This document shows, one piece after another, positions 30,480 to 39,506 of a stretch of DNA of 64,000 nt. Source of the DNA: Bosea sp. 124 (GTDB taxonomy: Bacteria; Pseudomonadota; Alphaproteobacteria; Rhizobiales; Beijerinckiaceae); NCBI RefSeq assembly GCF_003046175.1, contig NZ_PZZM01000001.1, positions 1,993,001 through 2,057,000 on the forward strand. The letters run 5' to 3'. A model generated the notes under the pieces. That model saw only the letters and a list, made by a program, of their open reading frames with translations. It did not search any database and was not told the origin of the DNA. Each line of letters begins with the position of its first letter. Position 1 is the stretch's first letter. Position numbers and translations under genes: made by a program.

Positions 30480-31376
30480 AACCATGTCGAAGGCAGAGCC
30501 GTCTCGCAGGCGGGCGGCATCGCGCAGGGGCGGAGCGCCGAACAGGCGACGATATTCCCGGCTGAACTGCGACGGGCTCTCATAGCCGACGCGAAAGCCG
30601 GCGGAAGCCGCGTCCAGCGCCGTGCCGAGAATGAGCCGCCTGGCCTCCTGCAGGCGTAGCTGCTTCTGGTATTGCAGCGGGCTCATCGCCGTCACCGCCT
30701 TGAAATGCTGATGCAGGGCAGACGGGCTCATGCGGGCTTCCTGCGCCAGGGCCTCGACGCTGAAGGCCTTGTCGTAATTGCGCTTGATCCAGCCGATCGC
30801 CCGGTTGACCTGCTGCAGCCGGCTCTCGGCGGTGGCGATCTGGCGCAGCCGCGCCGCCTGCTCGCCCGTCATCAGGCGATAGAGGATTTCGCGCTCGGCG
30901 AGAGGGGCCAGAATCGCGATGTCGCGCGGGGTCTCCAGCAACCGGACCATCCGGAGCATCGCATCGAGCAGTTCCGGCGCCACCGGGTTGAGGGCGAGAC
31001 CCGGCCCCGCATCGCTGCCGCCCATGCCATCGCCGCCAGCTTCCAGCATGATCGCGCCGAGCAGCACCGGGTCGAGATCGAGCCGAATGCAGAGATAGGG
31101 GTGCTCGGGGCTCGCCTCGAGGACCTGGCCGACGACCGGCAGATCAACCGACACCACCAGATACTGGCTGCGGTCATAGCGGTAGACACGGTCTCCCAGC
31201 ATCACCTGCTTGCGGCCCTGGAGGATGATGCAAAGCGCCGGCTCGTGCAGCGCATGCAGGGGCTCGGTCGGCCGGCTGGAGCGGATCAGCGCGAGGCGCG
31301 GGATCGCCGTCTCGTGAATGCCATCCGTATCGGCAAGGCGCCCGGCCAACGCCGCCAGTTCGTCGATCTGCCGCAT
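30471..31376 (-). CDS. AraC-family transcriptional regulator
   Basis: A 301-residue regulator with an AraC-type N-terminal ligand/cupin domain (about 20-160; TEPLHALHEPALCIILQGRK is typical of the subgroup) and two C-terminal helix-turn-helix motifs (about 200-290; FSVEALAQEARMSPSALHQH and AGFRVGYESPSQFSREY). It is divergent from the SDR gene at 31604, which it probably controls. The last codons lie in the shared hairpin. Confidence 0.92.
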   Translation of the reverse strand: MRQIDELAALAGRLADTDGIHETAIPRLALIRSSRPTEPLHALHEPALCIILQGRKQVMLGDRVYRYDRSQYLVVSVDLPVVGQVLEASPEHPYLCIRLDLDPVLLGAIMLEAGGDGMGGSDAGPGLALNPVAPELLDAMLRMVRLLETPRDIAILAPLAEREILYRLMTGEQAARLRQIATAESRLQQVNRAIGWIKRNYDKAFSVEALAQEARMSPSALHQHFKAVTAMSPLQYQKQLRLQEARRLILGTALDAASAGFRVGYESPSQFSREYRRLFGAPPLRDAARLRDGSAFDMVGA

Positions 31377-31603
31377 GCCCGCTCCTCTGGCTCATCGTCG
31401 CGGTGGGTCTGATCGCCGCCGCGATGGGCTTTCATACAATGATCCGCCGCCATCCTGCGACCGGAAAGCGGCTCTTCTGGAGGATCAGGCAATCCTTGCG
31501 TCGCATCGGTCTACCGCATCGAGGCCTCGCCGCGGCATTGGTCGTCTCACGCCAGCCGGGATTTCTGCCCGGCGGCCCCACAGCAGGACCACAGGAGAGC
31601 ATC

Positions 31604-32338
31604 ATGTCGCACATCGAAGGCAAGGTCGTCGCCATCACAGGCGCGAGCAGCGGCATCGGCGAAGCCACCGCCCGGCTGCTGGCGGCGCGGGGCGCTCATG
31701 TCGTGATCGGCGCGCGCCGCGGCGATCTCCTGGCGGCGTTGGCCGGCGAGATCGCAGCCGCCGGCGGCTCGGTCCGGCAGAAGACGGTCGACGTCACCGC
31801 TGCAGCCGACGTCGCGGGCTTCCTCGGCTATGCCGAGGCCGAGTTCGGGCGCCTCGACGCCGTCGTCAACAACGCCGGGCTGATGCCGCTCTCGCGGCTC
31901 GACGCCGGCAAGATCGACGAATGGGACCGGATGATCGACGTCAACATCCGCGGCGTCCTGCACGGCATCAAGGCCGGGCTGCCGATCATGAAGCGGCAGG
32001 GCTCCGGCCAGTTCGTCAACATCTCGTCGATCGGCGGCCATCAGGTCTATCCGACCGCGGCGGTCTATTGCGCGACGAAATTCGCAGTGCTCGCCATCTC
32101 CGAGGGCTTGCGCCAAGAGCATGACGACATACGTGTCACGGTGATCTCGCCCGGCGTCACCCGTTCCGAGCTCGCCTCCACCATCACCGATCCGGGTGCA
32201 CAGGCCGCGATGGCCGAATTCCGGCAGATCGCCATCGAGCCGGATGCCATCGCCCGCGCGATCGCCTTTTCAATCGAGCAACCCGGTGACGTGGACGTCA
32301 GCGAGATCATCGTTCGGCCGACGGCCAGCCCGTATTGA
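31604..32338 (+). CDS. Short-chain dehydrogenase/reductase (SDR)
   Basis: A 244-residue classical SDR with the cofactor motif TGASSGIG at residues 11-18, NNAG near 85, the active-site serine in ISSIGG and the YCATK catalytic Tyr-X3-Lys. The ATG at 31604 (MSHIEGKVVAITG) follows AGGAGAG. The frame is open to 31403 but without family similarity. Substrate unknown. The AraC-regulator/SDR divergent arrangement suggests inducible detoxification or catabolism. Confidence 0.93.
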   Translation: MSHIEGKVVAITGASSGIGEATARLLAARGAHVVIGARRGDLLAALAGEIAAAGGSVRQKTVDVTAAADVAGFLGYAEAEFGRLDAVVNNAGLMPLSRLDAGKIDEWDRMIDVNIRGVLHGIKAGLPIMKRQGSGQFVNISSIGGHQVYPTAAVYCATKFAVLAISEGLRQEHDDIRVTVISPGVTRSELASTITDPGAQAAMAEFRQIAIEPDAIARAIAFSIEQPGDVDVSEIIVRPTASPY

Positions 32339-32437
32339 ACCTGCAGGCCGCTTCGCGCGACTTCCGGTTCTGAGACATTCGATCTGCATTCGATTTTGCG
32401 ATCTGCATTCGATTTTTAAAAGACCAGGAGACCCGCC

Positions 32438-32839
32438 ATGTCCATTGCTCCCCGCCCCCTCGCCCAGGTGCTTTGCTCGCTAAGCCATTTCGCTGCCGCC
32501 CTCGTCCCATCCGCCCGGCCGAGCCGTTCGCTGGAGATCGCGCTGGTCGACGAGGCCGACGCCTTCGAGCGCGCAGCGCTTGGCCGCTGGGCGACAGAGG
32601 ACGGCGGCATCGTGATCGAGCTTCGGCCCGATGGCCGCTACAACAAGGCCAAGCAGACCGTTCCTGCCTGGCATCACGGCCGCTATCAGGTCGATCGCTC
32701 GCGGCTCTACTTCGAGAGCGATAGCGGGCATCTGGCCAAGGGCGAGATGCGCCGTGGCGTTCTCAGCATCGGCGAGATGCAGTTCCGGCGCGCCAGGAGC
32801 GCCGAAGCCGAGCATTCGGTGATCCAGCAGGATCACTGA
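32438..32839 (+). CDS. Atu4866-like small beta-barrel protein
   Basis: A 133-residue protein. Residues 45-125 (LGRWATEDGGIVIELRPDGR, then HHGRYQV and LYFESDSGHLAKGE) resemble the Agrobacterium Atu4866 domain, a lipocalin/streptavidin-like barrel of unknown ligand. The N-terminal 35 residues are hydrophobic and serine-rich and could act as an export signal, though a clear cleavage site is not obvious. It follows the SDR gene by 99 bases on the same strand. Atu4866 proteins often occur beside SDR enzymes, so co-expression is likely. Confidence 0.7.
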   Translation: MSIAPRPLAQVLCSLSHFAAALVPSARPSRSLEIALVDEADAFERAALGRWATEDGGIVIELRPDGRYNKAKQTVPAWHHGRYQVDRSRLYFESDSGHLAKGEMRRGVLSIGEMQFRRARSAEAEHSVIQQDH

Positions 32840-32882
32840 ATGCCCGTACTTCTCAGATTGGTTCAGCCTGACTAAACCGCTC

Positions 32883-33494
32883 TCAGTAGCCGACCGTGAA
32901 GCGCCGGCGGTTGTGAGCGGGCTGCTCGAGTTCGTCGACCAGCGCGATCGCGTAATCCTCAGCCGAAATCCTGCTTTCGCCCTTCGCGTCGACGAGGAGC
33001 TGATCGAGGCCGAGGCGGAATGTGCCGGTGCGCTCGCCCGGCGCGATCATCGCCGAGGGCGACAGGAAGGTCCAGTCGAGCGCCTTCTCCTGCTTCAGCC
33101 GATCGAGATAGGCCCCACCCTTCCGGGCCTCGTCCAGATAGATCGCCGGGAATTCCGGGGTGTCGACCAGCTTCACGCCCGGCGCCACCTCGAGGCTGCC
33201 GGCCCCGCCGACGACGAGATAGCGCGTCACCCCCGACTGCTTGACCGCGCCCAGCAGCGCGTCGGCATCACTCGCCAGATAATGCACGGAGCTGATCACC
33301 GCCTCATGGCCGGCGAGCAGCCCGGCGAGGCCATCCCTGTCGAAGATGTCGCCCTTGACGGCGGTGACGCCGGGCAAGGCCGGGACCTTGCCGGCATTGC
33401 GGACGATGGCCGCCACCTCATGACCGCGCGAGACCAGTTCGGAGAGGATGCGCGAGCCGATGAAGCCGGTGGCGCCGATCAGTGCAATGGTCAT
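32883..33494 (-). CDS. NAD(P)-binding oxidoreductase (NmrA/YwnB-type)
   Basis: A 203-residue Rossmann-fold protein starting MTIALIGATGFIGSRIL, with the GATGFIG dinucleotide motif, VVGGAGSLEV in the central strand and a C-terminal YAIALVDELEQPAHNRRRF block seen in the NAD(P)H-binding family near HxlR regulators. The ATG at 33494 is chosen. It is divergent from the HxlR regulator and shares a 124-base control region that holds a palindrome. Probably a quinone- or electrophile-responsive reductase. The substrate is not known. Confidence 0.88.
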   Translation of the reverse strand: MTIALIGATGFIGSRILSELVSRGHEVAAIVRNAGKVPALPGVTAVKGDIFDRDGLAGLLAGHEAVISSVHYLASDADALLGAVKQSGVTRYLVVGGAGSLEVAPGVKLVDTPEFPAIYLDEARKGGAYLDRLKQEKALDWTFLSPSAMIAPGERTGTFRLGLDQLLVDAKGESRISAEDYAIALVDELEQPAHNRRRFTVGY

Positions 33495-33512
33495 GACAAG
33501 GGTCCCTTGCTC

Positions 33513-33531
33513 TGGTATCCAACGGATACCA
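33513..33531. promoter_or_regulatory. Palindromic operator candidate between oxidoreductase and hxlR
   Basis: TGGTATCC (33513-33520) and GGATACCA (33524-33531) form a perfect 8-bp dyad with a 3-base centre, and a further half-site GGATAC follows at 33533-33538. It sits 19 bases upstream of the oxidoreductase ATG. HxlR-type dimers bind such GTATCC/GGATAC dyads in divergent promoters, so autoregulated repression of both genes is likely. Confidence 0.7.
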
Positions 33532-33618
33532 AGGATACGATAGAACCCACATGGCTCGCCCGGCGCCGCCCGTAAAGAAGGCACTTTCGCGAGACATGGT
33601 CACCCATGGGAAACTGCC

Positions 33619-34059
33619 ATGCTGCAACGACCCGACGCTTTCAACGCAGAATGCCCGACACGACAGGTGCTCGACCGCATCGGCGACAAATGGGCCGTGC
33701 TGATCCTGATTATGCTCGAGCGCGAGACGCTGCGTTTCAACGAATTGCGCCGCCGCATCGAAAGAGTCTCGCAGAAGATGCTGTCGCAGACGCTGAAGAG
33801 CCTCGAACGCGATGGCCTTGTGCGGCGCGAGGTCTTCGCCACCGTCCCCGTGACGGTCGAATATTCCCTCACCGATCTCGGCCGGACGCTGGCGCATACG
33901 GTCCAGGGCCTGACGCTCTGGGCCGAGACCCATATCGGCGCGGTGCAGGAGGCACAGCGGCGCTATGATCGCGGCGAGAGCCCGGGCCCGATTCCAGCGG
34001 CCGTGTTCGCCCCGGCAGGCAGGGCGCCGGCCGGGCCTGGAACGCTTCGCGAGGGTTGA
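33619..34059 (+). CDS. HxlR-family winged-helix transcriptional regulator
   Basis: A 146-residue regulator with the HxlR winged helix at about residues 13-100: CPTRQVLDRIGDKWAVLILI, FNELRRRIERVSQKMLSQTL and EYSLTDLGRTL. An N-terminal cysteine (C12) is at the position used for redox or electrophile sensing in some members of the family. The C-terminal 30 residues are a proline/alanine-rich tail. It is divergent from the NAD(P)-binding gene, the typical regulator-target pair. Confidence 0.92.
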   Translation: MLQRPDAFNAECPTRQVLDRIGDKWAVLILIMLERETLRFNELRRRIERVSQKMLSQTLKSLERDGLVRREVFATVPVTVEYSLTDLGRTLAHTVQGLTLWAETHIGAVQEAQRRYDRGESPGPIPAAVFAPAGRAPAGPGTLREG

Positions 34060-34068
34060 GGCGGGCCG

Positions 34069-34097
34069 CTGGCGTTTCCCGCCATTTCGTGTATATC
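34069..34097 (+). promoter_or_regulatory. Candidate promoter of rpsO
   Basis: CTGGCG (34069-34074) and TATATC (34092-34097) are spaced by 17 bases, about 130 bases before the S15 start. The -10 box is good and the -35 box is weak. A small hairpin CCGG/CCGG follows in the leader near 34107-34123. Confidence 0.4.
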
Positions 34098-34225
34098 CCC
34101 GCCATCCGGTTTAAAAAGCCGGCCGCGCAGCCTCTCCTCGATGAGAACGCTGCGGGCTTCGGACCCAGCTGGACGACATCCCGGCTAAGGCCCGCCAGAT
34201 CAACATCCAACCGAAGGATCACACG

Positions 34226-34495
34226 ATGTCGATTACTGCCGAGCGCAAGACCGCGCTCATGAAAGAGCATGCCACCAAGCCGAACGACACCGGCTCGCCG
34301 GAAGTCCAGGTCGCGATCCTGACGGAGCGCATCAACAACCTGACCGGCCACTTCAAGTCGCACACCAAGGACAACCATTCGCGTCGTGGCCTGCTCAAGA
34401 TGGTCTCGCAGCGCCGTTCGCTGCTCGACTACCTGAAGAGCAAGAGCGAGCCGCGCTATCGGACGCTGATCGAGAAGCTCGGCATCCGCCGCTGA
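34226..34495 (+). CDS. rpsO: 30S ribosomal protein S15
   Basis: An 89-residue primary 16S rRNA-binding protein of the 30S central domain. The signature [39 protein letters not shown] and the C-terminal [12 protein letters not shown] are present. It precedes pnp, as in most proteobacteria. The long leader (about 130-165 bases) would allow the S15 translational autoregulation known in E. coli. Confidence 0.98.
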   Translation: MSITAERKTALMKEHATKPNDTGSPEVQVAILTERINNLTGHFKSHTKDNHSRRGLLKMVSQRRSLLDYLKSKSEPRYRTLIEKLGIRR

Positions 34496-34514
34496 TCGAG
34501 GCCTGACGATCACA

Positions 34515-34580
34515 CGCCCGGTGCGACATCGCTCCGGGCGCTTCTACAAGACGACAGGGGCAAAGCCGCAATGGTGCGGC
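34515..34580 (+). promoter_or_regulatory. Two hairpins in the rpsO-pnp intercistronic leader
   Basis: CGCCCGG/CCGGGCG (34515-34521, 34534-34540) and GCCGCA/TGCGGC (34565-34570, 34575-34580) can form stems in the 272-base gap. In E. coli a leader stem before pnp is cut by RNase III and used by PNPase to autoregulate its mRNA. Similar use here is an inference. The first stem has no T-run, so pnp can be co-transcribed with rpsO. Confidence 0.45.
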
Positions 34581-34767
34581 GACGAGCCCCGATCCATTGC
34601 GAAAAGCCGCATGGGGCGGCCTTCCGCATGACCCGCCGGACGATCCCAGTCCATGGCAGGATCGCCGAGCGCTCGGGCGCGAACCCAACCGTCATACCGA
34701 GCGCTTCGCCGTCTTGCTCATGGACAGGAATCCCGGCCGGGTCGCATCCGATCCGAAAGATAATCTC

Positions 34768-36936
34768 ATGTTCGATGTACAGACCGAAGAACTGATGTGG
34801 GGCGGGCGCAAGCTCGTGCTCGAAACCGGCAAGATCGCCCGCCAGGCCGACGCCGCCGTGCTCGCGACCTATGGCGAGACCGTCGTGCTCGCGACCGTGG
34901 TCTCGGCCAAGTCGCCCAAGGCCGGGATCGACTTCTTCCCGCTGACCGTGAACTACCAGGAAAAGACCTTCGCAGCCGGCCGCATTCCCGGCGGCTATTT
35001 CAAGCGCGAAGGCCGCCCGACCGAGAAGGAGACGCTGGTTTCGCGCCTGATCGACCGGCCGATCCGCCCGCTCTTCGTCGAGGGCTACCGCAACGAGACG
35101 CAGGTCGTCTGCACCGTGCTGCAGCATGACCTCGAGAACGACCCCGACATCGTCGCCATGGTCGCCACCTCGGCTGCCCTGACCCTGTCGGGCGTGCCCT
35201 TCATGGGCCCGATCGGCGCGGCCCGCGTCGGCTATTTCGACGGCGCCTACAAGCTCAACCCGCTGGTCGACGAGATCAAGGAATCGGCGCTCGACCTCGT
35301 CGTCGCCGGCACCCCCGACGCCGTCCTGATGGTCGAGTCGGAAGCCAAGCAGCTCTCGGAAGAGATCATGCTCGGCGCCGTGATGTTCGGCCACAAGCAC
35401 TTCCAGCCGGTGATCGACGCGATCATCCGCCTGGCCGAGAAGGCCGCCAAGGAGCCGCGCGACTACACCCCGGCCGACAACTCCGTCGTGCTCGACGCCG
35501 TGCTCAAGCTGGTCGACAAGGACATCCGCGCCGCCTACCAGATCAGAACCAAAGCCGAGCGCTACAAGGCACTGGATGCCGCCAAGGCCAAGGTCGCCTC
35601 GCTGATTTCCGACACGCCGGACGGCAAGACCACCTTCACCAAGGAGCAGGTCGGCGGTCAGTTCAAGGAAGCGCAGGCCAAGGTCGTGCGCTGGACCATC
35701 CTCGACGACGGCGTCCGTATCGACGGCCGCGACCTCAAGACGGTCCGCAAGATCGTCTCGGAAGCCGGCATCCTGCCGCGCACCCATGGTTCGGCGCTGT
35801 TTACCCGCGGCGAAACGCAGGCGCTGGTCGTGACCACGCTGGGCACCGGCGACGACGAGCAGTACATCGACTCGCTGGAGGGCACCTACAAGGAGACCTT
35901 CCTGCTGCATTACAACTTCCCCCCCTATTCGGTGGGTGAAGCCGGCCGCATGGGCTCGCCCGGCCGCCGCGAAATCGGCCATGGCAAGCTCGCCTGGCGC
36001 GCCATCCGGCCGATGCTGCCGGCGAAGTCGGAGTTCCCCTACACCATCCGCGTCGTCTCGGAGATCACCGAGTCGAACGGCTCCTCCTCGATGGCCACCG
36101 TCTGCGGCACCTCGCTTGCCCTGATGGATGCCGGCGTGCCGCTCAAGGCGCCGGTCGCGGGCATCGCCATGGGCCTGATCCTGGAAGGGAAGCGCTTCGC
36201 CGTGCTCTCCGACATCCTGGGTGACGAGGACCATCTCGGCGATATGGACTTCAAGGTGGCCGGCACGGCCGAGGGCATCACCTCGCTGCAGATGGACATC
36301 AAGATCGCCGGCATCACCGAGGAGATCATGAAGGTCGCCCTCGATCAGGCCAAGGGCGGTCGCGACCACATCCTGGCCGAGATGAACAAGGCGCTCGCGA
36401 CCTCGCGCGGCCAGCTCGGTGAGTATGCGCCGCGCATCGAGACGATGAAGATCCCGGTCGACAAGATCCGCGAAGTCATCGGCTCCGGCGGCAAGGTCAT
36501 CCGCGAGATCGTCGAGAAGACCGGCGCCAAGGTCAACATCGAGGACGACGGCACCATCAAGATCGCCTCGGCAGACGGCAAGTCGATCGAAGCCGCGATC
36601 AAGTGGATCAAGTCGATCGTCTCGGAAGCCGAGCCGGGCATGATCTATGACGGCACGGTCGTGAAGATCATGGAGTTCGGCGCCTTCGTGAACTTCTTCG
36701 GCGCCAAGGACGGCCTGGTCCATATCTCGGAGCTGGCCGCGGCCCGCGTCCAGAAGGTCTCGGACGTGGTCAAGGAAGGCGACAAGGTCAAGGTCAAGTT
36801 CCTCGGCCAGGACGATCGCGGCAAGATCCGCCTCTCGATGAAAGTCGTCGACCAGGAGACCGGCGAAGATCTGACCGAGAAGCTCAAGGCCCAGCGCGAT
36901 ACCGAGAAGAGCCGCGAGAAGCAGCAGGCCGAGTGA
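34768..36936 (+). CDS. pnp: Polyribonucleotide nucleotidyltransferase (PNPase)
   Basis: Phosphorolytic 3'-5' exoribonuclease of the RNA degradosome. The 722-residue protein starts [16 protein letters not shown], with two RNase PH domains (about 1-230 and 310-540, the second containing [20 protein letters not shown]), a KH domain (about 555-610, [15 protein letters not shown]) and an S1 domain (about 620-690). The ATG at 34768 is the conserved start. The longer open frame reads into the leader. A strong terminator and a parS-like site follow its stop. Confidence 0.97.
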   Translation: MFDVQTEELMWGGRKLVLETGKIARQADAAVLATYGETVVLATVVSAKSPKAGIDFFPLTVNYQEKTFAAGRIPGGYFKREGRPTEKETLVSRLIDRPIRPLFVEGYRNETQVVCTVLQHDLENDPDIVAMVATSAALTLSGVPFMGPIGAARVGYFDGAYKLNPLVDEIKESALDLVVAGTPDAVLMVESEAKQLSEEIMLGAVMFGHKHFQPVIDAIIRLAEKAAKEPRDYTPADNSVVLDAVLKLVDKDIRAAYQIRTKAERYKALDAAKAKVASLISDTPDGKTTFTKEQVGGQFKEAQAKVVRWTILDDGVRIDGRDLKTVRKIVSEAGILPRTHGSALFTRGETQALVVTTLGTGDDEQYIDSLEGTYKETFLLHYNFPPYSVGEAGRMGSPGRREIGHGKLAWRAIRPMLPAKSEFPYTIRVVSEITESNGSSSMATVCGTSLALMDAGVPLKAPVAGIAMGLILEGKRFAVLSDILGDEDHLGDMDFKVAGTAEGITSLQMDIKIAGITEEIMKVALDQAKGGRDHILAEMNKALATSRGQLGEYAPRIETMKIPVDKIREVIGSGGKVIREIVEKTGAKVNIEDDGTIKIASADGKSIEAAIKWIKSIVSEAEPGMIYDGTVVKIMEFGAFVNFFGAKDGLVHISELAAARVQKVSDVVKEGDKVKVKFLGQDDRGKIRLSMKVVDQETGEDLTEKLKAQRDTEKSREKQQAE

Positions 36937-36956
36937 TCGGTCCGCATGTGAGCCTC

Positions 36957-36972
36957 GGCTTCACGTGAAACA
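36957..36972. other. parS-like site (14 of 16 bases) after pnp
   Basis: GGCTTCACGTGAAACA matches the alphaproteobacterial ParB-binding consensus TGTTTCACGTGAAACA at 14 of 16 positions, including the whole TTCACGTGAA core. It lies 20 bases after the pnp stop and 10.7 kb from the parS-like site in the origin gap. Confidence 0.6.
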
Positions 36973-36977
36973 GGAAG

Positions 36978-37008
36978 CGCCCCGCATCGCAGGATGTGGG
37001 GCGTTTTT
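36978..37008 (+). terminator. Rho-independent terminator after pnp
   Basis: CGCCCCGCATC (36978-36988) pairs with GATGTGGGGCG (36993-37003), with one G-U pair and a GCAG loop, followed by five Ts. It closes the rpsO-pnp unit. Confidence 0.9.
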
Positions 37009-37038
37009 CGTTTGGGCGGCGGCGGAACAACACCGCGA

Positions 37039-37144
37039 CGTCATTCCGGGTGGAGCGAAGCGGATGCCCGGAATCCATCATAAGGCCCTGCGCTCTACGA
37101 AGGATTCCGGATCGACGCCGCTGCGCGGCTTGTCGCGAATGACG
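37039..37144. repeat. Composite palindromic repeat, GTCATTCCGGG type
   Basis: A 106-base element bounded by CGTCATTC (37039-37046) and GAATGACG (37137-37144). Inside are ATTCCGGGT/ATGCCCGGAAT arms around GGAGCGAAGCGG, and a second ATTCCGG with a GCCGCTGCGCGGC stem. It is non-coding and looks like a paired palindromic (REP-doublet or MITE-like) element. A degenerate CCGTCATTGCGAGTGACGAG relic is at about 3278-3297. Confidence 0.7.
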
Positions 37145-37208
37145 CGGGCATGATTTGAGCCAATGGCGCAGTCTCGTACGATAGTCTAGACTTATCCGCG
37201 CCTCGCCC

Positions 37209-37856
37209 ATGGAGACCGGCATGCCCGCCCACGCCATCACCTCGCTCGATGCCCTCGCGGCGCTCTACCCCAACCCGATCGCGCCGGCGTCGGTCGCCAA
37301 GGAGATCGACCATGTCGATGCGAACTATGCGGCGCTGATCGCGGCCTCGCCGTTTTTCGTGCTTGCGACCAGCGGTCTGGAGGGCCTGGATTGTTCGCCG
37401 CGCGGGGATCTGCCGGGGTTCGTTACGGTCCGGGACGCGAAAACGCTCCTGATTCCGGACCGAAGAGGCAATAACCGTCTGGATTCATTGAAGAATATCC
37501 TGTTCAATCCGCGAATCGGAATGCTCTTCCTGGTGCCCGGTTATGGCGAGACCCTGCGCGTCAACGGAGTCGCCACCCTCTCCAGCGACCCTGAGTTGTG
37601 CGGGCGCTTTGAGATGGCCGGAAAGCTTCCGGCCTGCGTCATCGTGGTCGCCGTGGAGAGCGTCTACTTCCAATGCTCGCGCGCAGTGGTCCGGGCCGAC
37701 CTCTGGAACCCCGCCAAGCATGTCGATCGGCGCAGCGTGCCGAGTGCCGGCCAGATCCTGCGCGACATCACGGCACGCGATGCGGCGATCGAGACGTTCG
37801 ACGGCGTGGCCTATGACAAGGCGCTGCCGGAACGGGTTCGGACGACGCTGTATTGA
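37209..37856 (+). CDS. Pyridoxamine 5'-phosphate oxidase-type FMN flavoprotein (MSMEG_1061-like)
   Basis: A 215-residue protein with the split-barrel FMN-binding fold: FFVLATSGLEGLDCSPRGD, then LLIPDRRGNNRLDSLKNIL and IGMLFLVPGYGETLRVNG. These match the MSMEG_1061 class of PPOX-type flavoproteins, whose substrates are unknown. The ATG at 37209 gives METGMPAHAITSL; the ATG at 37221 is also possible. It is isolated between the composite repeat upstream and paired hairpins downstream. Confidence 0.85.
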   Translation: METGMPAHAITSLDALAALYPNPIAPASVAKEIDHVDANYAALIAASPFFVLATSGLEGLDCSPRGDLPGFVTVRDAKTLLIPDRRGNNRLDSLKNILFNPRIGMLFLVPGYGETLRVNGVATLSSDPELCGRFEMAGKLPACVIVVAVESVYFQCSRAVVRADLWNPAKHVDRRSVPSAGQILRDITARDAAIETFDGVAYDKALPERVRTTLY

Positions 37857-37868
37857 GAGCGCGCGGGA

Positions 37869-38007
37869 TCCCCTCTCCTGTAAGGAGAGGGGTAGGGGTG
37901 AGGTGTCGGCCCCTATCCGGTCGAGCACCGAATTCCAGGCGCAGCAGCGGTGAGGTTACGGCTACCGTGTCAATCGGCGGACCCCTCTCCCTACGGGAGA
38001 GGGGTCC
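37869..38007. repeat. Pair of CCCCTCTCC...GGAGAGGGG hairpin repeats
   Basis: Two related hairpins fill the gap between convergent genes. CCCCTCTCCT (37869-37878) pairs with AGGAGAGGGG (37882-37891), and GGACCCCTCTCCC (37979-37991) pairs with GGGAGAGGGGTCC (37995-38007). Each has a three-base loop. They are about 100 bases apart, the layout of a REP doublet. They may also serve as 3' ends for the flavoprotein gene and the kinase gene. Confidence 0.7.
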
Positions 38008-38035
38008 CCGCGCCGGACTCGCTAACCGCTGCTGC

Positions 38036-39034
38036 TCAGAGCAGCCCTTCGTTGCCCGCCAGCACCTTCAGGTTCACATCCGGCCGCGCCCCGACATGGC
38101 TGATGATCTCGGCGGCGGCGAGTGCGCCGAGGCGCAGCGAATCGCGGACCTCGCGGCCAGAGGTCAGGCCGAACAGGAAGCCGGCGGCAAAAAGGTCGCC
38201 CGCGCCGGTGGCATCGACCACGCGGGCGACCGGGAAGACCGGCTCCTCGACGATGCCGTCCGGGGTCACGGCCAGCGCGCCCTTCTCCGAGCGCGTGACC
38301 ACGGCGAGGATGTTCTCGGCCCGCAGCGCCGAGAGCGCGTCCTCGAAGGCGGGCGCCTGGTAGAGGCTCTTCAGCTCGTGCTCGTTGGCGAAGACGATAT
38401 CGACCATGCGGTTGCGGATCAGCCCGACGAATTCGTCGCGGTAGCGGTCGACGCAGAACGAGTCCGACAAGGTGATCGCGACCTTGCCGCCGGCCTTGTG
38501 GGCAATCTCGGAGGCCTTGCGGAAGGCGTCCTTGGCTGCCGGCGGGTCCCAGAGATAGCCCTCGAGATAGATGATATCGGCATTCTCGATCGCTTTCGCA
38601 TCGACATCGGCGACGGTGAGGCCCTGGCAGGCGCCGAGATAGGTGTTCATGGTGCGCTCGCCATCGGGTGTGACGATGATGAAGGAGCGAGCCGTCGCCG
38701 CGCCCTCTGTCGCCGCAGGCGTAGCGAAGGCAACGCCGAGCGAGGTCAGGTCATGCCGGTAGAGCCGGCCGAGCTCGTCGGCCTTGACCTTGCCGATGAA
38801 GGCGCCCCTGCCGCCAAAGGAGGCGAGACCGGCGATGGTGTTGGCGGCCGAGCCGCCCGAGATGACCTTGCCCGGCCCCATCGCGGCATAGAGAGATTCG
38901 GCGCGGGCCTCGTCGATCAGCGCCATCGCACCCTTGGTCAGGCCGTGCTTCGCCAGGAAATCCTCTTCGGCGGAGGCGATGACGTCGACGATGGCATTGC
39001 CGAGGGCGAGGACGTCGGTGCGCGTGCTGGTCAT
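38036..39034 (-). CDS. PfkB-family carbohydrate kinase, adenosine kinase-like
   Basis: A 332-residue ribokinase-fold enzyme. The N-terminal motif GGSAANTIAGLASFGG and the C-terminal DATGAGDLFAAGFLFGL with catalytic aspartate are both present. The overall sequence resembles the adenosine kinase/ribokinase-like proteins common near the alphaproteobacterial origin. The substrate (adenosine, inosine or a sugar) is inferred. The ATG at 39034 (MTSTRTDVLALGNAIVDV) is chosen, with the longer reading to 39082 less likely. The downstream hairpin repeat may end its mRNA. Confidence 0.9.
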   Translation of the reverse strand: MTSTRTDVLALGNAIVDVIASAEEDFLAKHGLTKGAMALIDEARAESLYAAMGPGKVISGGSAANTIAGLASFGGRGAFIGKVKADELGRLYRHDLTSLGVAFATPAATEGAATARSFIIVTPDGERTMNTYLGACQGLTVADVDAKAIENADIIYLEGYLWDPPAAKDAFRKASEIAHKAGGKVAITLSDSFCVDRYRDEFVGLIRNRMVDIVFANEHELKSLYQAPAFEDALSALRAENILAVVTRSEKGALAVTPDGIVEEPVFPVARVVDATGAGDLFAAGFLFGLTSGREVRDSLRLGALAAAEIISHVGARPDVNLKVLAGNEGLL

Positions 39035-39119
39035 GAGGAAGCCCGATGCTGTGCGGAGGGGGATGGCAGAACGGAAAGGCAAGGAGTGGCGCGGCGTGTC
39101 GCATCCATGGCTGTGCGGG

Positions 39120-39506
39120 TCAAGCGGACCCTCCCGGGCGGCTGCGCCGGGCGGACGCCTCGTCCAGCACGGCGGCGAGACGCCTGAGGTCGTCGGCCTC
39201 CAGTTCGGCGATCTCGCGCGCCAGACGGTTGGCGAGTAGCGTCGCGTCCGGCTCGAGCCCGGCTGTGTCGACGGTGACGCGCGGATGGGAGAGATCGGCC
39301 AGGCGCACGAGTTCGTCGGCCTCGTCCCAGATCACGCCGAGAACGTGGATGACGCCCTGAATCAGCGTGAAGGTCGGGCGGCCGCGCTTGCCATGCTCCA
39401 GCGCGGAGAGATAGGCGGGCGTCACGCCGAGCACACCGGCCATCTCAGCCAGCGTGATGCCGCGCTGCGCCCGGTGATCGCGAACCCGCCGGCCGAAGGG
39501 CGTCAC
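39120..39506 (-). CDS. XRE-family helix-turn-helix protein
   Basis: A 128-residue protein with an N-terminal Cro/C1-type HTH (about residues 8-65; GITLAEMAGVLGVTPAYLSAL) and a C-terminal helical region rich in glutamate and arginine. The GTG at 39506 (MTPFGRRVRDH) overlaps the smr stop by four bases, so it is translated with smr. The target is unknown. Confidence 0.85.
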   Translation of the reverse strand: MTPFGRRVRDHRAQRGITLAEMAGVLGVTPAYLSALEHGKRGRPTFTLIQGVIHVLGVIWDEADELVRLADLSHPRVTVDTAGLEPDATLLANRLAREIAELEADDLRRLAAVLDEASARRSRPGGSA

